A stretch of 64,000 bases of DNA from DAHUYF01 sp035623985 (GCA_035623985.1 DASPSJ010000069.1:44298-108297), one strand, 5' to 3'. Positions 33,552 to 44,984 are shown, counted from the first letter of the stretch. Notes: a model not told the origin generated them from the sequence alone. Program-made: numbers and translations.

Positions 33552-33770
33552 ATGCCTTATGCCAGCAACGAGATGTTGCCGCACTCGATCCGCGCCCATC
33601 TGCCGCCGCATGCGCAGGATATCTTTCGCGCCGCCTTCAATCACGCCTGGGAGAGCTATGGAATGCGCGATCCGGCGCGGCGCGAGGAGATTGCCCATCG
33701 TGTCGCCTGGGCGGCGGTCAAGCGGCGCTACCACAAGCTCGGCGACCGCTGGGAGCCGATTGCCGAATAG
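33552..33770 (+). CDS. chaB: ChaB-family small protein
   Basis: The 72-residue protein matches ChaB across its length: MPYASNEMLPHSIRAHLPPHAQDIFRAAFNHAWESYG then EIAHRVAWAAVKRRYHKLGDRWEPI. ChaB is described as a cation transport regulator, but the exact role is uncertain. GGAAGGA 9 nt upstream supports ATG 33552. An FNR-like box and -10 precede it, so it is probably transcribed on its own. The convergent SulP gene ends 4 nt after its stop. Confidence 0.9.
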   Translation: MPYASNEMLPHSIRAHLPPHAQDIFRAAFNHAWESYGMRDPARREEIAHRVAWAAVKRRYHKLGDRWEPIAE

Positions 33771-33774
33771 GCTT

Positions 33775-35991
33775 CTACGCGCTCATCGTCCGCAGCTCGT
33801 CCGAGGTGGCGCGCAGCCGGCGCATCGTCTCGCGCAGCATGTTGTCGAGCAGCTTGGTGCCGATCTCCGGATGCTCGCGCAGGAGGACGGAATAGGTGTC
33901 GCGGTCGAGCACGTAGCACTCCACGTCCTCGTCGGCGACGATGGTCGCCGAGCGCCGCGAGCCCTCGATAAAGGCGATGTCGCCGACGATGGTGCCGACC
34001 CCCAGGCTGGCGACGCGCTTCATGCGCGTGGCGCCGGCGAAGAGCAGGCGCACGCTGACGCTGCCGCGCGTCAGGATCCACATTTCGTGCGCTTCCTCGC
34101 CTTCCCGGCAGACCACCGCGCCCGCGGGGAAACTGGCGGGCGTGAGCAGCGCCGCGACGGTCGCAAGCTCCTCGGCGGTGAGGCCTCGCATCAGGTCGTG
34201 GCGCTCCAGCGGCACGCTTTCCGAGGTCGCGCGCACCTCATGCGACAATGCCTTCTCTTCCATCCATTCCAGCGCGGCGTCGGCATCGGCAAAGATCGCA
34301 TCCGACGACAGCGGGATGCCGTTCTCGCGGCTTTTGAGGAGATCGGCCAGCTCCGGCTGCAAGCTGGCGAAGAGCAGCCGCTTGCCGCTGCGGCGCGAGC
34401 GCGCCGCCTCGTGCTGCAGGATGGCGGCGGCCGAGACGTCGATGTCGGTGACGGCGCGCATGTCGAGGGTGAGCATGTCCGCCTCGCGGAACAGGTCGTT
34501 GATCTCGCGCGACAGTTCGTCCGCATTGGCGAAGAACATGACGCCCTGGAGCTCCAGCACGGCGCGGCGGCGCCCGGATTGGCGCAGCAGGGCGACATCG
34601 CCGGCCGGGCGCAGGCGCTTGGAGACCACCTCGTCGCCGCGGTAGCGCCGGCGCACGATCGACCGGCTCATATCGGCGATGAAAAGAAGACAGGCGAGGC
34701 CGATGCCGACCAGCACGCCACCGATGACGGCGCCGCTCGCGGTGATCGCCGTAACCACGGCGGTGACCGCCAGCGGGCGCCAACTGCCGCCGGCGATGAA
34801 GCGCGAGGGCGAGAGCAGCAGGTCGCGCAGCAGCCGCAGGCTCCACTGGTCGAACAGGAGCACGGCGATCGCCAGCAGCACCGCCCAGATGGCGATGGCG
34901 GGGATGGCCCCCCAGACCGGCGACAGCGACGCCTGCACCACCAGCAGCAGCGCGGCGGCGGTGAGCACCGACAGGCGCGAGCGGCCGCCGGCTTCGTAAT
35001 TGGCGGTGAGCTGCGCCGAGGAGGCGGCGGCGGCGACGCCGCCGACAAGCGCGGAGGCGAAGTTGCCGACGCCCTGGCCGAAGACGTCGCGCGCCGCCTC
35101 GGTGCGGACGTGAGACAGGTTCTGCGCCACGCGATAGGCAAGCAGCGACTCGAGCGCCGCCACCAGCGCCAGCACCAGCGAGCTCAGCAGCAGTGCCGGC
35201 ACGATGCCGAGAAAGGCCTGCTGCGCGTCCGGCGTCAGCAGCGACAGGTAGGGCAGGCTTGACTTGGCGGCGGAGCCGCCGACGATCGTCGGCCCCAGCA
35301 GCATCGTGCCGGATGGCAGATGCGCCACGTGATAGACGACGATCCCCAGCAGCAGCCCCACCAGCATCGCCGGCAGGCGCTTCGACCAGGAACCGAGATA
35401 GACGATAAAGACCGCCAAGCCCACGGCGAGGGCGGGCTCCGCCAGGCCCGCAAGCCCGTTCGCCGGCGACCATCCTCCCGGCGAGCCGACCAGCTCTCCC
35501 ATCTGCTGGGCGATAACGAGAAACGCCACGCCGTTGATGAAGCCCGCGAGCACCGGGTGAGGCGTGGATTTGATGATGCGCTCGACGCCGGAGATGCTGA
35601 ACAGCATCTGCCAGACGCCCGCAAGGAGCCCGCAGAGCGACATGGCATCGATGATCATGGCGCTGTGGCCGGCGAAGGCGGGGTTCTGCAACAGCCAGGC
35701 CGCCAGGCTCGCCTGAATGATCGAGATGCTGGCGCGCGGCGAGGAGATGACGAAGGACGGGGTGGCGAAGATCGCCGCGAAGATGGCCGAGAAGGCGCCG
35801 CCCGTAAGGCCTGCGCTGACGCCCCGGGCCATGTCGTGCAGCCCCAGAGGCGCATAGGCCAGCACGCCCGAGGCGATACAGACCGGCAACGCCACCAGTC
35901 CCGCCACCAAGCCGGCCCCGATCTCGCGCCGCAAGAAATCAAGCCGCGCGGGCGCTATTCGGCCGACCATCTCGCTGCGATCGCCTCCCAT
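33775..35991 (-). CDS. SulP-family anion transporter with STAS and cyclic-nucleotide-binding domains
   Basis: The 738-residue protein has a SulP membrane domain of about 10-12 spans (residues 10-450, with ALPVCIASGVLAYAPLG, SSPRASISIIQASLAAW, INGVAFLVIAQQM), a STAS domain at about 475-590 (ALELQGVMFFANADELSREI, TDIDVSAAAILQHEA) and a C-terminal cNMP/cyclic-nucleotide-type domain at about 600-738 (MRGLTAEELATVAALL, REGEEAHEMWILTRGSVSV, GDIAFIEGSRRSATIVADEDVECYVLDR). SulP proteins move sulfate, bicarbonate or dicarboxylates. The start at 35991 puts the first span near the N-terminus; an 84-codon upstream frame to 36243 is possible but lacks family sequence. A CRP-type palindrome lies upstream. 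Confidence 0.88.
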   Translation of the reverse strand: MGGDRSEMVGRIAPARLDFLRREIGAGLVAGLVALPVCIASGVLAYAPLGLHDMARGVSAGLTGGAFSAIFAAIFATPSFVISSPRASISIIQASLAAWLLQNPAFAGHSAMIIDAMSLCGLLAGVWQMLFSISGVERIIKSTPHPVLAGFINGVAFLVIAQQMGELVGSPGGWSPANGLAGLAEPALAVGLAVFIVYLGSWSKRLPAMLVGLLLGIVVYHVAHLPSGTMLLGPTIVGGSAAKSSLPYLSLLTPDAQQAFLGIVPALLLSSLVLALVAALESLLAYRVAQNLSHVRTEAARDVFGQGVGNFASALVGGVAAAASSAQLTANYEAGGRSRLSVLTAAALLLVVQASLSPVWGAIPAIAIWAVLLAIAVLLFDQWSLRLLRDLLLSPSRFIAGGSWRPLAVTAVVTAITASGAVIGGVLVGIGLACLLFIADMSRSIVRRRYRGDEVVSKRLRPAGDVALLRQSGRRRAVLELQGVMFFANADELSREINDLFREADMLTLDMRAVTDIDVSAAAILQHEAARSRRSGKRLLFASLQPELADLLKSRENGIPLSSDAIFADADAALEWMEEKALSHEVRATSESVPLERHDLMRGLTAEELATVAALLTPASFPAGAVVCREGEEAHEMWILTRGSVSVRLLFAGATRMKRVASLGVGTIVGDIAFIEGSRRSATIVADEDVECYVLDRDTYSVLLREHPEIGTKLLDNMLRETMRRLRATSDELRTMSA

Positions 35992-36083
35992 GATCGGCGG
36001 CGCCCCCGCCGCCCGAGCCTGCTCAATGATGATGACACCTGCAAATGAGCCCTGCAACTCATGCCGGATATTCGTGTCGACGC

Positions 36084-36099
36084 TGTGATCCCTGTCACA
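36084..36099. promoter_or_regulatory. Perfect CRP-type palindrome
   Basis: TGTGATCCCTGTCACA is TGTGA-N6-TCACA with perfect 5-bp arms, the full CRP consensus core. It lies between the divergent SulP gene (start 35991) and the small membrane gene (36191). Either could be its target; no promoter with ideal spacing is clear on either strand. Confidence 0.75.
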
Positions 36100-36190
36100 A
36101 CTCCACTGGCTCGGACAGGCCACATAGCGCTTAAGGCAGACAAACGCCCGCCCGGCCGTCAGCCCGCGGGAATTTCGAGGAGAGGGTTCA

Positions 36191-36448
36191 ATGCTTGATC
36201 CGCGTCGGCGCGCCAGGCTCGGCCGCATGGCGGACGTGGCCATGGTGGCGGCATTCCTTGCCCTGACGGTTTTCGCCTATGGCGCGTTGTTCGTCGGCGC
36301 CGGCAAGTTCGTGACGGTGTCGGCTCCATCGGAATTCGCGGACTTCTACCAGCCGGGCCAGAACCCCTGGAGCGGCGTGGTCGTCGAGCCGGCGCCGCCG
36401 CGGGAGCAGTTCGCCAGCACGGCGCCGGCAAGACAGGGCTATCGCTGA
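36191..36448 (+). CDS. Small single-span membrane protein, unknown
   Basis: An 85-residue protein: basic N-terminus MLDPRRRARLGRMAD, one hydrophobic span at about 15-36 (VAMVAAFLALTVFAYGALFVGAG), and a Pro-rich extracytoplasmic tail with FADFYQPGQNPWSG. AGGAGAGGG at 36178-36186 gives a strong ribosome-binding site. No family recognised. It diverges from the SulP transporter, with a CRP-type palindrome between them, and may be controlled by it. Confidence 0.65.
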   Translation: MLDPRRRARLGRMADVAMVAAFLALTVFAYGALFVGAGKFVTVSAPSEFADFYQPGQNPWSGVVVEPAPPREQFASTAPARQGYR

Positions 36449-36650
36449 CCGTGCCGCTTTCCCCGCAGGCCGTGTCCGCTCCGGCGCATGATCCCTTGTA
36501 CAGGTTTTGCCCTCAATGTTACGGTGTGCGTGGCGAGCCGGTCACACGACTTACCCGCCGAGCCACAGCCCTGGCGCCGACGAGCCTGCGGCCCTTGGCA
36601 GACGGCGCGAGAAGGTTGCACACTCGGCGCGGCAAGATGAGGGGCGGAAC

Positions 36651-36974
36651 ATGGCGGATGGAGATCATTGGGTAACGGTGACGCGGCGGGCGGCAGTCGG
36701 CGTGGGCGAGGTGATGGCGGTCGAAGCCGGCGGCAAGCCGATTGCGCTTTATAACGTCGATGGCACGATTTACGCTTCCGACAACGTTTGTACCCACGCC
36801 TATGCTCATCTGAGCGATGGTTGGCTCGACGGCGATGTCATCGAATGTCCGCTCCATGCCGGACGCTTCGAGGTCAAGACCGGCAAGGGATTGGGACCGC
36901 CCGTCCCGTGCGACCTCAAGGTCTATCCGGTGCGGGTTGTCGGCGAGGACGTCCAGGTGCAGCTCTCCGGCTGA
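36651..36974 (+). CDS. Rieske-type 2Fe-2S ferredoxin
   Basis: A 107-residue single Rieske domain with CTHAYAHL (Cys-x-His) and ECPLHAGRF (Cys-xx-His), 17 residues apart, the ligand set of dioxygenase ferredoxins (bphA3/nagAb-type). It would pass electrons to an oxygenase or another acceptor, but no oxygenase component is in the window. ATG 36651 follows GGGGCGGAAC. The MFS gene comes next in the same direction 72 nt later, so the two may be linked. Confidence 0.92.
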   Translation: MADGDHWVTVTRRAAVGVGEVMAVEAGGKPIALYNVDGTIYASDNVCTHAYAHLSDGWLDGDVIECPLHAGRFEVKTGKGLGPPVPCDLKVYPVRVVGEDVQVQLSG

Positions 36975-37046
36975 AGCGCTGGTCCTCGCTGTATCCCGGC
37001 GATAGGCTTGCCCATAGAAGAAAATGCCGCCGGGGAGAGACTGCCG

Positions 37047-38288
37047 ATGACCACCAGCGCCGCGCGTCCGCGGTCTTATGAATTCATCCTGCTGGCGCTG
37101 TTGGTTCTGCTATGGGGCAGCGTCGGCCTCAACCGCATCGGCCTCGGCCTCATCTTTCCGCAGATAAAAGCCGAGTTCGGCATGCCGAACTGGCAGGCGA
37201 GCCTGCTGATCGCCGGCACCTCGATCACCTGGGCCTTCGCGAGCTGGGCCGGCGGCTGGCTCTCCGACCGCTATGGAAGGCGGCGCGTGCTGCTGCCGGC
37301 CGTGGCCTTCATCTGCGTCATGACCGCGGCCATGGGCGGCGCCTGGAGCTTTCTCTCCATGTTTCTCGTGCGCGACCTCCTGGGCATCGGCGACGGCGTC
37401 GGCTGGTCGGTGGGCCAGGCGACGATCAGCGAAGAGGTAGCGCCGCAGCGGCGCGGCGTCAGCCAGGCGCTGTTCACCGCCGGCTACACGCTGATCGGCG
37501 CCGGCGCCGGCGCTCTCATCATCACCTCGCTCTCGGTGCATTTCGGCTGGCGCTGGGCCTTTCCGCTCATCGCCGCGGCGACGACGCCGGTGGTGATCGC
37601 GCTCGCCTTGATCATGCGCGAGCCGGTGATGCATCAGGCGCATGCCGGCGCCGCCGACTGGCGCGCCGCCACGCGGCTGCTGCGCAAGCCGTCGCTGGTC
37701 CTTCTCACCATCATGGGCTGCGCCATCCTGAGCTGGCTGCAGGTCTTCGCCGGCTTCGACCACAGCTTCCTCGTCGAGAGCCGCCATTTCAGCCCGATCG
37801 ACGCCGGCGAGATCGCTTCCTGCTGGGGCTTCGTCGGCGCGGTCGGGTCCGTGCTGCTGCCGCTCGCCTCCGACTATTGGGGCCGGCGGCCGGTAGTGCT
37901 GGCGAGCGCGCTGGTCTGCGCCGCGAGCCTCGCCGCCTATCTCTTCGGCGGCTTCGACAAGACGACGATGCAGCTCCTGCTGGGGTTGAGCGGCTTCTGC
38001 GGCTTCGGGCTGCTGCCGATCGTGCTCGCCACCTGCGTCAGCGAGAGCGTCGGCGAGGAGGAGCGCGGCGCCGCCCTCGGCGTCACCAACTTCTTCGGCG
38101 TCATCATCGGCACGACGCTGATGCCGTTCGTCGGCGGCGTGCTGGCCGACGGCTTCGGCCTGACGGCAACGCTGTGCATCCCGATCGCGGCACAGCTCGC
38201 CGTCGCCGGCTGCGTCCTGGCGGTGACCGAGACCGCGCCGCGCGCCGTCGCGCGCCGCGGCATGGCGCAAGCGCGGCAGGCGGCTTAG
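37047..38288 (+). CDS. Major facilitator superfamily transporter
   Basis: The 413-residue protein has about 12 spans and MFS signatures: GGWLSDRYGRRRVLLPAV in the loop between spans 2 and 3, SDYWGRRPVVL in the matching second-half loop, and GDGVGWSVGQATISEEVAPQRRG. It resembles sugar-acid/aromatic-acid type symporters, but the substrate cannot be read. GGGGAGAGA 8 nt upstream supports ATG 37047. It is convergent with the metallo-hydrolase gene (10 nt between stops). Confidence 0.9.
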   Translation: MTTSAARPRSYEFILLALLVLLWGSVGLNRIGLGLIFPQIKAEFGMPNWQASLLIAGTSITWAFASWAGGWLSDRYGRRRVLLPAVAFICVMTAAMGGAWSFLSMFLVRDLLGIGDGVGWSVGQATISEEVAPQRRGVSQALFTAGYTLIGAGAGALIITSLSVHFGWRWAFPLIAAATTPVVIALALIMREPVMHQAHAGAADWRAATRLLRKPSLVLLTIMGCAILSWLQVFAGFDHSFLVESRHFSPIDAGEIASCWGFVGAVGSVLLPLASDYWGRRPVVLASALVCAASLAAYLFGGFDKTTMQLLLGLSGFCGFGLLPIVLATCVSESVGEEERGAALGVTNFFGVIIGTTLMPFVGGVLADGFGLTATLCIPIAAQLAVAGCVLAVTETAPRAVARRGMAQARQAA

Positions 38289-38298
38289 AAAGCTCCGC

Positions 38299-39252
38299 TC
38301 AGGCGGATTGCAACGTCTTCCACATCTCGATGTCGCGCTCGGCGGTCCAGATGCGGGGATGCTCGATGCCGCTCATCTCGTCGAAGCAGCGCGAGACGTC
38401 GAACGGCATGCAGTGCTCGAAGATCACCCACCGGCCGTAAGCCGGTTGCATCGCGCGGTAGGTGGCCTCATAGACTTCCTTGAGGCCCTTGCCGGCCTTG
38501 ACGCCGGCCTCGACGGAGCGGCGCATGTCGCGCAGGAACGCCGCCGTGCCGGCGATGGCGCGCGCGCAGGACGCCGCGTCCATCATTGCCTCGCCGCGCC
38601 CCGGCACCAGCTTTTCCGCCTTGAAGGCGGCGAGCCGCTCCAGCGTCTCCGGCCATTCCTTGAAATAGGCGTCGCCGCAATAAGGCGTGGCGCCCTCTTC
38701 CACGAGATCGCCGGAGAACAGCACTTTTTCCCGCGGCAGCCAGGCGATGGTGTCGCCCTTGGAATGGCCCTTGCCGATATGCTTGATCTGCACCTCGGTC
38801 TTGCCCATCCACAAGGTCAGCGACCGGTCGAAGACCAGATTGGGCCAGGTGAGGCCGGGCACGCTCTCGACCGAGCGGAAGAGGCGCGGAAAGCGCTGCA
38901 CTTCGCTGTCGAAATCCTGTTGCCCGCGCTCCTTGATGAGCTCCAGCGTGCCTTGGCTCGCGATGATGTAAGGCGCCTGATAGGCGGAGGCGCCCATGAC
39001 GCGCACGGCATGGTAATGCGACAGCAGCACGTATTTGACCGGCTTGTCGGTGACTTCCCGCACATGGCGGATGACGTCCTGGGCCATGACCGGAGTGGCG
39101 CGGGTGTCGATGACCATGACGCCGTCATCGCCGATGATGACGCCGGTGTTGGGATCGCCCTCGGCGGTGAGGCAATAGGCGTTCTCGGCGAGCCGGATGA
39201 ACTTTTCCTGCTTTTCCGCGAGATCGGCTTGCGAGGCGAAGGCTTTGGCCAT
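38299..39252 (-). CDS. Metallo-beta-lactamase-fold hydrolase with altered metal motif
   Basis: A 317-residue MBL-fold protein: GVIIGDDGVMVIDTRATP, then SHYHAVRVMGASAYQ where the usual HxHxDH motif has HYH but Val and Arg in place of Asp and His, and GHSKGDTIAWLPREKVLFSGDLVEEG with the later His and Asp ligands. It probably binds one metal ion in the first site only. Start at 39252 (MAKAF). It follows the alcohol dehydrogenase by 20 nt and could act on its product. Substrate unknown. Confidence 0.85.
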   Translation of the reverse strand: MAKAFASQADLAEKQEKFIRLAENAYCLTAEGDPNTGVIIGDDGVMVIDTRATPVMAQDVIRHVREVTDKPVKYVLLSHYHAVRVMGASAYQAPYIIASQGTLELIKERGQQDFDSEVQRFPRLFRSVESVPGLTWPNLVFDRSLTLWMGKTEVQIKHIGKGHSKGDTIAWLPREKVLFSGDLVEEGATPYCGDAYFKEWPETLERLAAFKAEKLVPGRGEAMMDAASCARAIAGTAAFLRDMRRSVEAGVKAGKGLKEVYEATYRAMQPAYGRWVIFEHCMPFDVSRCFDEMSGIEHPRIWTAERDIEMWKTLQSA

Positions 39253-39272
39253 GATGCGTCCCTCTTCCCGTC

Positions 39273-40433
39273 TCAGGCGTAAACGCGCTGGTAGAGGTCG
39301 ATGATCTCCTCGGCGCTGGGCACGCGCGGATTGTTGCCGGGCGAGCCCGAGGCGAGCGCCTGGCTTGCCATCACCGGCAGCAGCTCGAAATAGCGCTCTT
39401 CCTTGATGCCGTAGGATTTGGGCGTCGGCACCTCGAGATCCCGGTTGAGCGCGCGCAGCTCGTCCAGCAGCCGCGCCACCGCCGCCTGGTTGCCCTCGTC
39501 TTCGCTGGCCACGCCCATGGCGCGCGCGCAATCGGCATAGCGCGCCGGCGCCGCCACGGCCGAGAAGGCGGTGATCTCCGGCAACAGCATGGCGTTGGAG
39601 AGCCCGTGCGGCACGTGAAAGAAGGCGCCGATCGGCCGGCTCATGCCATGGACGAGGCAGACGCTGGCATTGGAGAAAGCCATGCCGGCCTGGGTCGCGC
39701 CCAGCATCATCGCCTCGCGCGCCGCGCGGTTGTCGGGCTCTTTGCAGGCGCTGCGGATATGCCGGGCGATAAGGCCCATCGCCGCCTTGGCGACGCCGTC
39801 GGTGAAGGGGCTCGCCTTGCGGCTGACATAGGCCTCGATCGCATGCGTCAGGCTGTCGAGCCCGGTATCGGCGGTGAGCCGCCAGGGCATGGTGAGCGTC
39901 AGCTCGTAATCCACGATCGCCGCCGCGGGGCAGCAGGCGAGCCCCATGATCAGCATCTTCTCGTCGCGTTCGCTGTCGGTGATGACGGTGAAACGCGTCA
40001 CCTCCGAGCCGGTGCCGGCGGTGGTCGGGATGGCGATCAGCGGCAAGCCCCCCTTCGGGATGTCGTTCGGCACCTTGTAGTCGCGCATCTCCCCGCCATT
40101 GGCCGCCAGCACCGACATGGCCTTGGCGGTGTCGATCGGGCTGCCGCCGCCGAGCGCCACGAGGCAGTCGTAAGTGCCGGTCCGCATCGCCTCTACCCCG
40201 GCCTCGACCACCTCGGTGGTGGGATCGGACACGGTGTCGGAGAAGACCTGCCAGGCGATGCCGGCGGCATCGAGCCGATCGGTCAGCCGGGCGAGAATGC
40301 CCGAGCTTTCCATGAAACGGTCGGTCACGATCAGCGGCCGGCTCAGGCCAAGCCGCGCCAGCGCCGTCGTCACTTCGGCGACGGCGCCGCCGCCGATATA
40401 GAGGAGCCGGGGCATGGTAACGGTAGCGATCAT
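39273..40433 (-). CDS. Iron-containing alcohol dehydrogenase
   Basis: The 386-residue enzyme has the group III alcohol dehydrogenase features: VALGGGSPIDTAKA, IAIPTTAGTGSEVTRF, and the metal-ligand region DSLTHAIEAYVS, VHGMSRPIGAFFHVPHGLSNAMLLP (His residues spaced as usual). It oxidises or reduces a small alcohol/aldehyde with NAD(P)H. A GGAGGAGG site just before ATG 40433 fixes the start. It lies between a GNAT gene and the metallo-hydrolase, all minus strand, as one operon. Substrate unknown. Confidence 0.93.
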   Translation of the reverse strand: MIATVTMPRLLYIGGGAVAEVTTALARLGLSRPLIVTDRFMESSGILARLTDRLDAAGIAWQVFSDTVSDPTTEVVEAGVEAMRTGTYDCLVALGGGSPIDTAKAMSVLAANGGEMRDYKVPNDIPKGGLPLIAIPTTAGTGSEVTRFTVITDSERDEKMLIMGLACCPAAAIVDYELTLTMPWRLTADTGLDSLTHAIEAYVSRKASPFTDGVAKAAMGLIARHIRSACKEPDNRAAREAMMLGATQAGMAFSNASVCLVHGMSRPIGAFFHVPHGLSNAMLLPEITAFSAVAAPARYADCARAMGVASEDEGNQAAVARLLDELRALNRDLEVPTPKSYGIKEERYFELLPVMASQALASGSPGNNPRVPSAEEIIDLYQRVYA

Positions 40434-40489
40434 GGGGCCCTCCTCCCTGGCGGCCGGTTTTTCTGCGCCTGTTTTAATACGAAAGCCGC

Positions 40490-41008
40490 TCACCCACTAG
40501 CGGCGAGCAACCTGCCCGGTTTCCGGCCTCGCCGCGGGAGGGGCGGCGCCTGATCATAGACCCCTGCATCGAGCCGCTCCATGAAGGCGAAGGGCGGCGC
40601 CGGCGCGCGGAAGCCGCACTGCGCGTAGAGGCCTTGCGCATCGCGCGTGCCGAGCAGCCAGCGCCGCAGTCCCCGCAGCTCGGGATGCTTCAACGCCGTC
40701 TCCACCAGCCAGCGGCCCAGTCGCCTGCCTCGCTCCGGCGGCAACACGAAGACGTCGGCGAGATAGGCGAAGGTGGCGCGGTCGCTGACGATCCGGGCAA
40801 AGCCGATCTGCCGCCCGTCGCGATAAAGGCCGAGGACAAGCGAATTCTCGATCGCCCGCTCGACGATGGACAAGGGAATGCCCTTTGCCCAATGCGAGCG
40901 GACGAGGAAACCATGGATGATGGCGAGATCGAGCCGCGCCTTGTCGGCGTCGATCTCGTAACGGACGCCGTTCGCGAGCTTGATGACGGGAAAGATCGTC
41001 TGCGTCAT
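40490..41008 (-). CDS. GNAT-family acetyltransferase
   Basis: A 172-residue GNAT: the central ADVFVLPPERGRRLGRWLVETALKH (motif A, acetyl-CoA loop) and LRRWLLGTRDAQGLYAQCGF (motif B) are clear. It transfers an acetyl group to an amine; the target is not visible. It begins the minus-strand group with the alcohol dehydrogenase 56 nt downstream. Confidence 0.85.
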   Translation of the reverse strand: MTQTIFPVIKLANGVRYEIDADKARLDLAIIHGFLVRSHWAKGIPLSIVERAIENSLVLGLYRDGRQIGFARIVSDRATFAYLADVFVLPPERGRRLGRWLVETALKHPELRGLRRWLLGTRDAQGLYAQCGFRAPAPPFAFMERLDAGVYDQAPPLPRRGRKPGRLLAASG

Positions 41009-41268
41009 GACCGCCCCCTCGAGCCGGGGTGAGAAACTGCTTTTCGGATTTTCCGGCGCGGGGTCGCAGGCGAGCGACGCCGCGGTGGCAGCCCCGAGGC
41101 TGCTCAGCGGGTTCGTCGTCGCTCGATACGAACAAAAACGGTCATGGCGATGGAAGATGTGTTGTCTTCACGCCGTTGTCAATCCAGTCGATGCGGCCAG
41201 GCGTGCCCCTTCAGCGCGAAAGCTGCTAGGATCGTCGAAAGCCCACAGAGCGACAGGAGAACCGGGAC

Positions 41269-42381
41269 ATGATGTGTCTCGCCGGCTGCCGCGCAGGCCG
41301 CAAAAGCCGCTGGCGCCGCCCGGGCCTGAGCCTCTTTCTTGCCGCTGCCGCGATCGCAGCCCCGCTTGCCGCCCGCGCGACGGAGGCGTTGGATTTCTTC
41401 CGCATCGGCACCGCTGCGACCACCGGAACCTATTTCCAGATCGGCGGCGTGCTGGCGAGCGCCATCTCCAAGCCGCCCGGGGCGCGCGACTGCGAACGCG
41501 GCGGCAGTTGCGGCGTGCCCGGCCTCGTCGCCGTGGCGCAAGCGAGCCAGGGCTCGCTGCAGAACGCGCTCGCGCTGGGCGCGGGCCAGCTCGAGTCCGC
41601 CCTCATCCAATCCGACGTCGCCTATTGGGCCTATGCCGACGCCATGGTGGCGCCGAAGCGCTGCCGGCAGGCCAGTGGCGAGCCGGCAAGGCCGCCGCCG
41701 CCGAAGAGCCAGGGCCCGATCAAAAACCTGCGCGTCATCGCCGGGCTCTTTCCCGAAGACGTGCATGTGGTGGTCCGCGCCGACAGCCCGATCCGGAGCC
41801 TGCGCGACCTCAAGGGCCGGCCGGTGGCACTGGGCGAGCCGGAATCCGGCACGCTCGCCGACGCGCGGCTGGTGCTGGAGGCGGCGGGGCTGAGCGAGTG
41901 CGAGGTGAAGGCGCAGTATCTCCGCCTGTCGGAAGCGGCGGACGCGCTGGTCGAGGGCCGCATCGACGCTTTCTTCGTGGTCGCGGGCTATCCCGTGCCC
42001 GCGGTCGTCGATGTCGCCACCGCGACGCCGACGCGCCTGCTGCCGATCCCGCCCGAGACGGCCGAGCGGCTGGCGCAGAAATTCCCCTTCTTCGGCCGCG
42101 ACGTGATTCCGGCCGGGAGCTATCCCGGCCTCGACACCGAGACGCCGACCTTGAGCACCACGGCGCTTTGGGCGACGCGCGCCGAGATCGACGCCGATCT
42201 CGTCTATGCCATCACCAAATCGCTGTGGTCCGACGCCACCAGGCGCCTGCTTGAGGCGACCCATCCCGCCGGCCGCCGCATCCGCCTGGCCACCGCCCTC
42301 GATGGGCTGACGATCCCGCTCCATCCCGGCGCCGCACGCTATTACCGCGAGGTCGGCATGAAGATCCCGGACGGGCTTTAG
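41269..42381 (+). CDS. TAXI-family TRAP transporter solute-binding protein
   Basis: A 370-residue exported binding protein: signal peptide with hydrophobic LSLFLAAAAIAAPLAARA, then FRIGTAATTGTYFQIGGVLA, IKNLRVIAGLFPEDVHVVVRADSPIRSLRDLKGRPVALG and a C-terminal TLSTTALWATRAEIDADLVYAITKSLW segment typical of the TAXI group. It captures a small acid for a TRAP permease, but no permease is adjacent. AGGAGA 8 nt upstream supports ATG 41269. It converges with tusA. Confidence 0.9.
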   Translation: MMCLAGCRAGRKSRWRRPGLSLFLAAAAIAAPLAARATEALDFFRIGTAATTGTYFQIGGVLASAISKPPGARDCERGGSCGVPGLVAVAQASQGSLQNALALGAGQLESALIQSDVAYWAYADAMVAPKRCRQASGEPARPPPPKSQGPIKNLRVIAGLFPEDVHVVVRADSPIRSLRDLKGRPVALGEPESGTLADARLVLEAAGLSECEVKAQYLRLSEAADALVEGRIDAFFVVAGYPVPAVVDVATATPTRLLPIPPETAERLAQKFPFFGRDVIPAGSYPGLDTETPTLSTTALWATRAEIDADLVYAITKSLWSDATRRLLEATHPAGRRIRLATALDGLTIPLHPGAARYYREVGMKIPDGL

Positions 42382-42493
42382 GCGAACGCGCGGACACGTT
42401 CGTCCGTGGCGCCAACGGTTGCGGATAACCGGTAGACCATTTTGCAGTCGAATGGGTTGTCGCGCGAGAGCCGCTCGGCGCGGACGAGCCGCC

Positions 42494-42724
42494 TCACCCC
42501 TCCTTCCGGATATCGAAGGTGAGCACCCCCGCCGCCTCGTGCTGCGCCACGAGGCGATGGCCGGCGGTCGAGCAGAAATGCTCGAAATCCTTCGCCGCGC
42601 CGGGATCGGTGGCGATGACCCGCAGCAGGCCGCCTTCGGGCAGGTCGCGCATCGCCTTGCGCGCCTTGAGCACGGGCAGCGGGCATTTGAGTCCGGTGGC
42701 GTCGAGGATGACGGGCTCGCTCAT
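42494..42724 (-). CDS. TusA/YedF-family sulfur carrier
   Basis: A 76-residue TusA-fold protein: ILDATGLKCPLPVLKARKAM carries the CPxP motif (Cys14) that holds persulfide, followed by the beta-strand FDIRKEG. It works in sulfur relay for tRNA thiolation or cofactor synthesis. It lies 1 nt after parC in the minus-strand cluster. Family is certain; which relay cannot be told. Confidence 0.93.
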   Translation of the reverse strand: MSEPVILDATGLKCPLPVLKARKAMRDLPEGGLLRVIATDPGAAKDFEHFCSTAGHRLVAQHEAAGVLTFDIRKEG

Positions 42725-42725
42725 C

Positions 42726-44945
<2,220 letters not shown>

Positions 44946-44984
44946 GGGGATCCGATCGACAGGGCGGCGCGCAATCAGTGACGC

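Noticed and set aside
42378..42493. Possible 39-codon gene after tusA on the minus strand
   Set aside because: It would start on a GTG only 1 nt after the purine run; length and context are too weak to support a gene.
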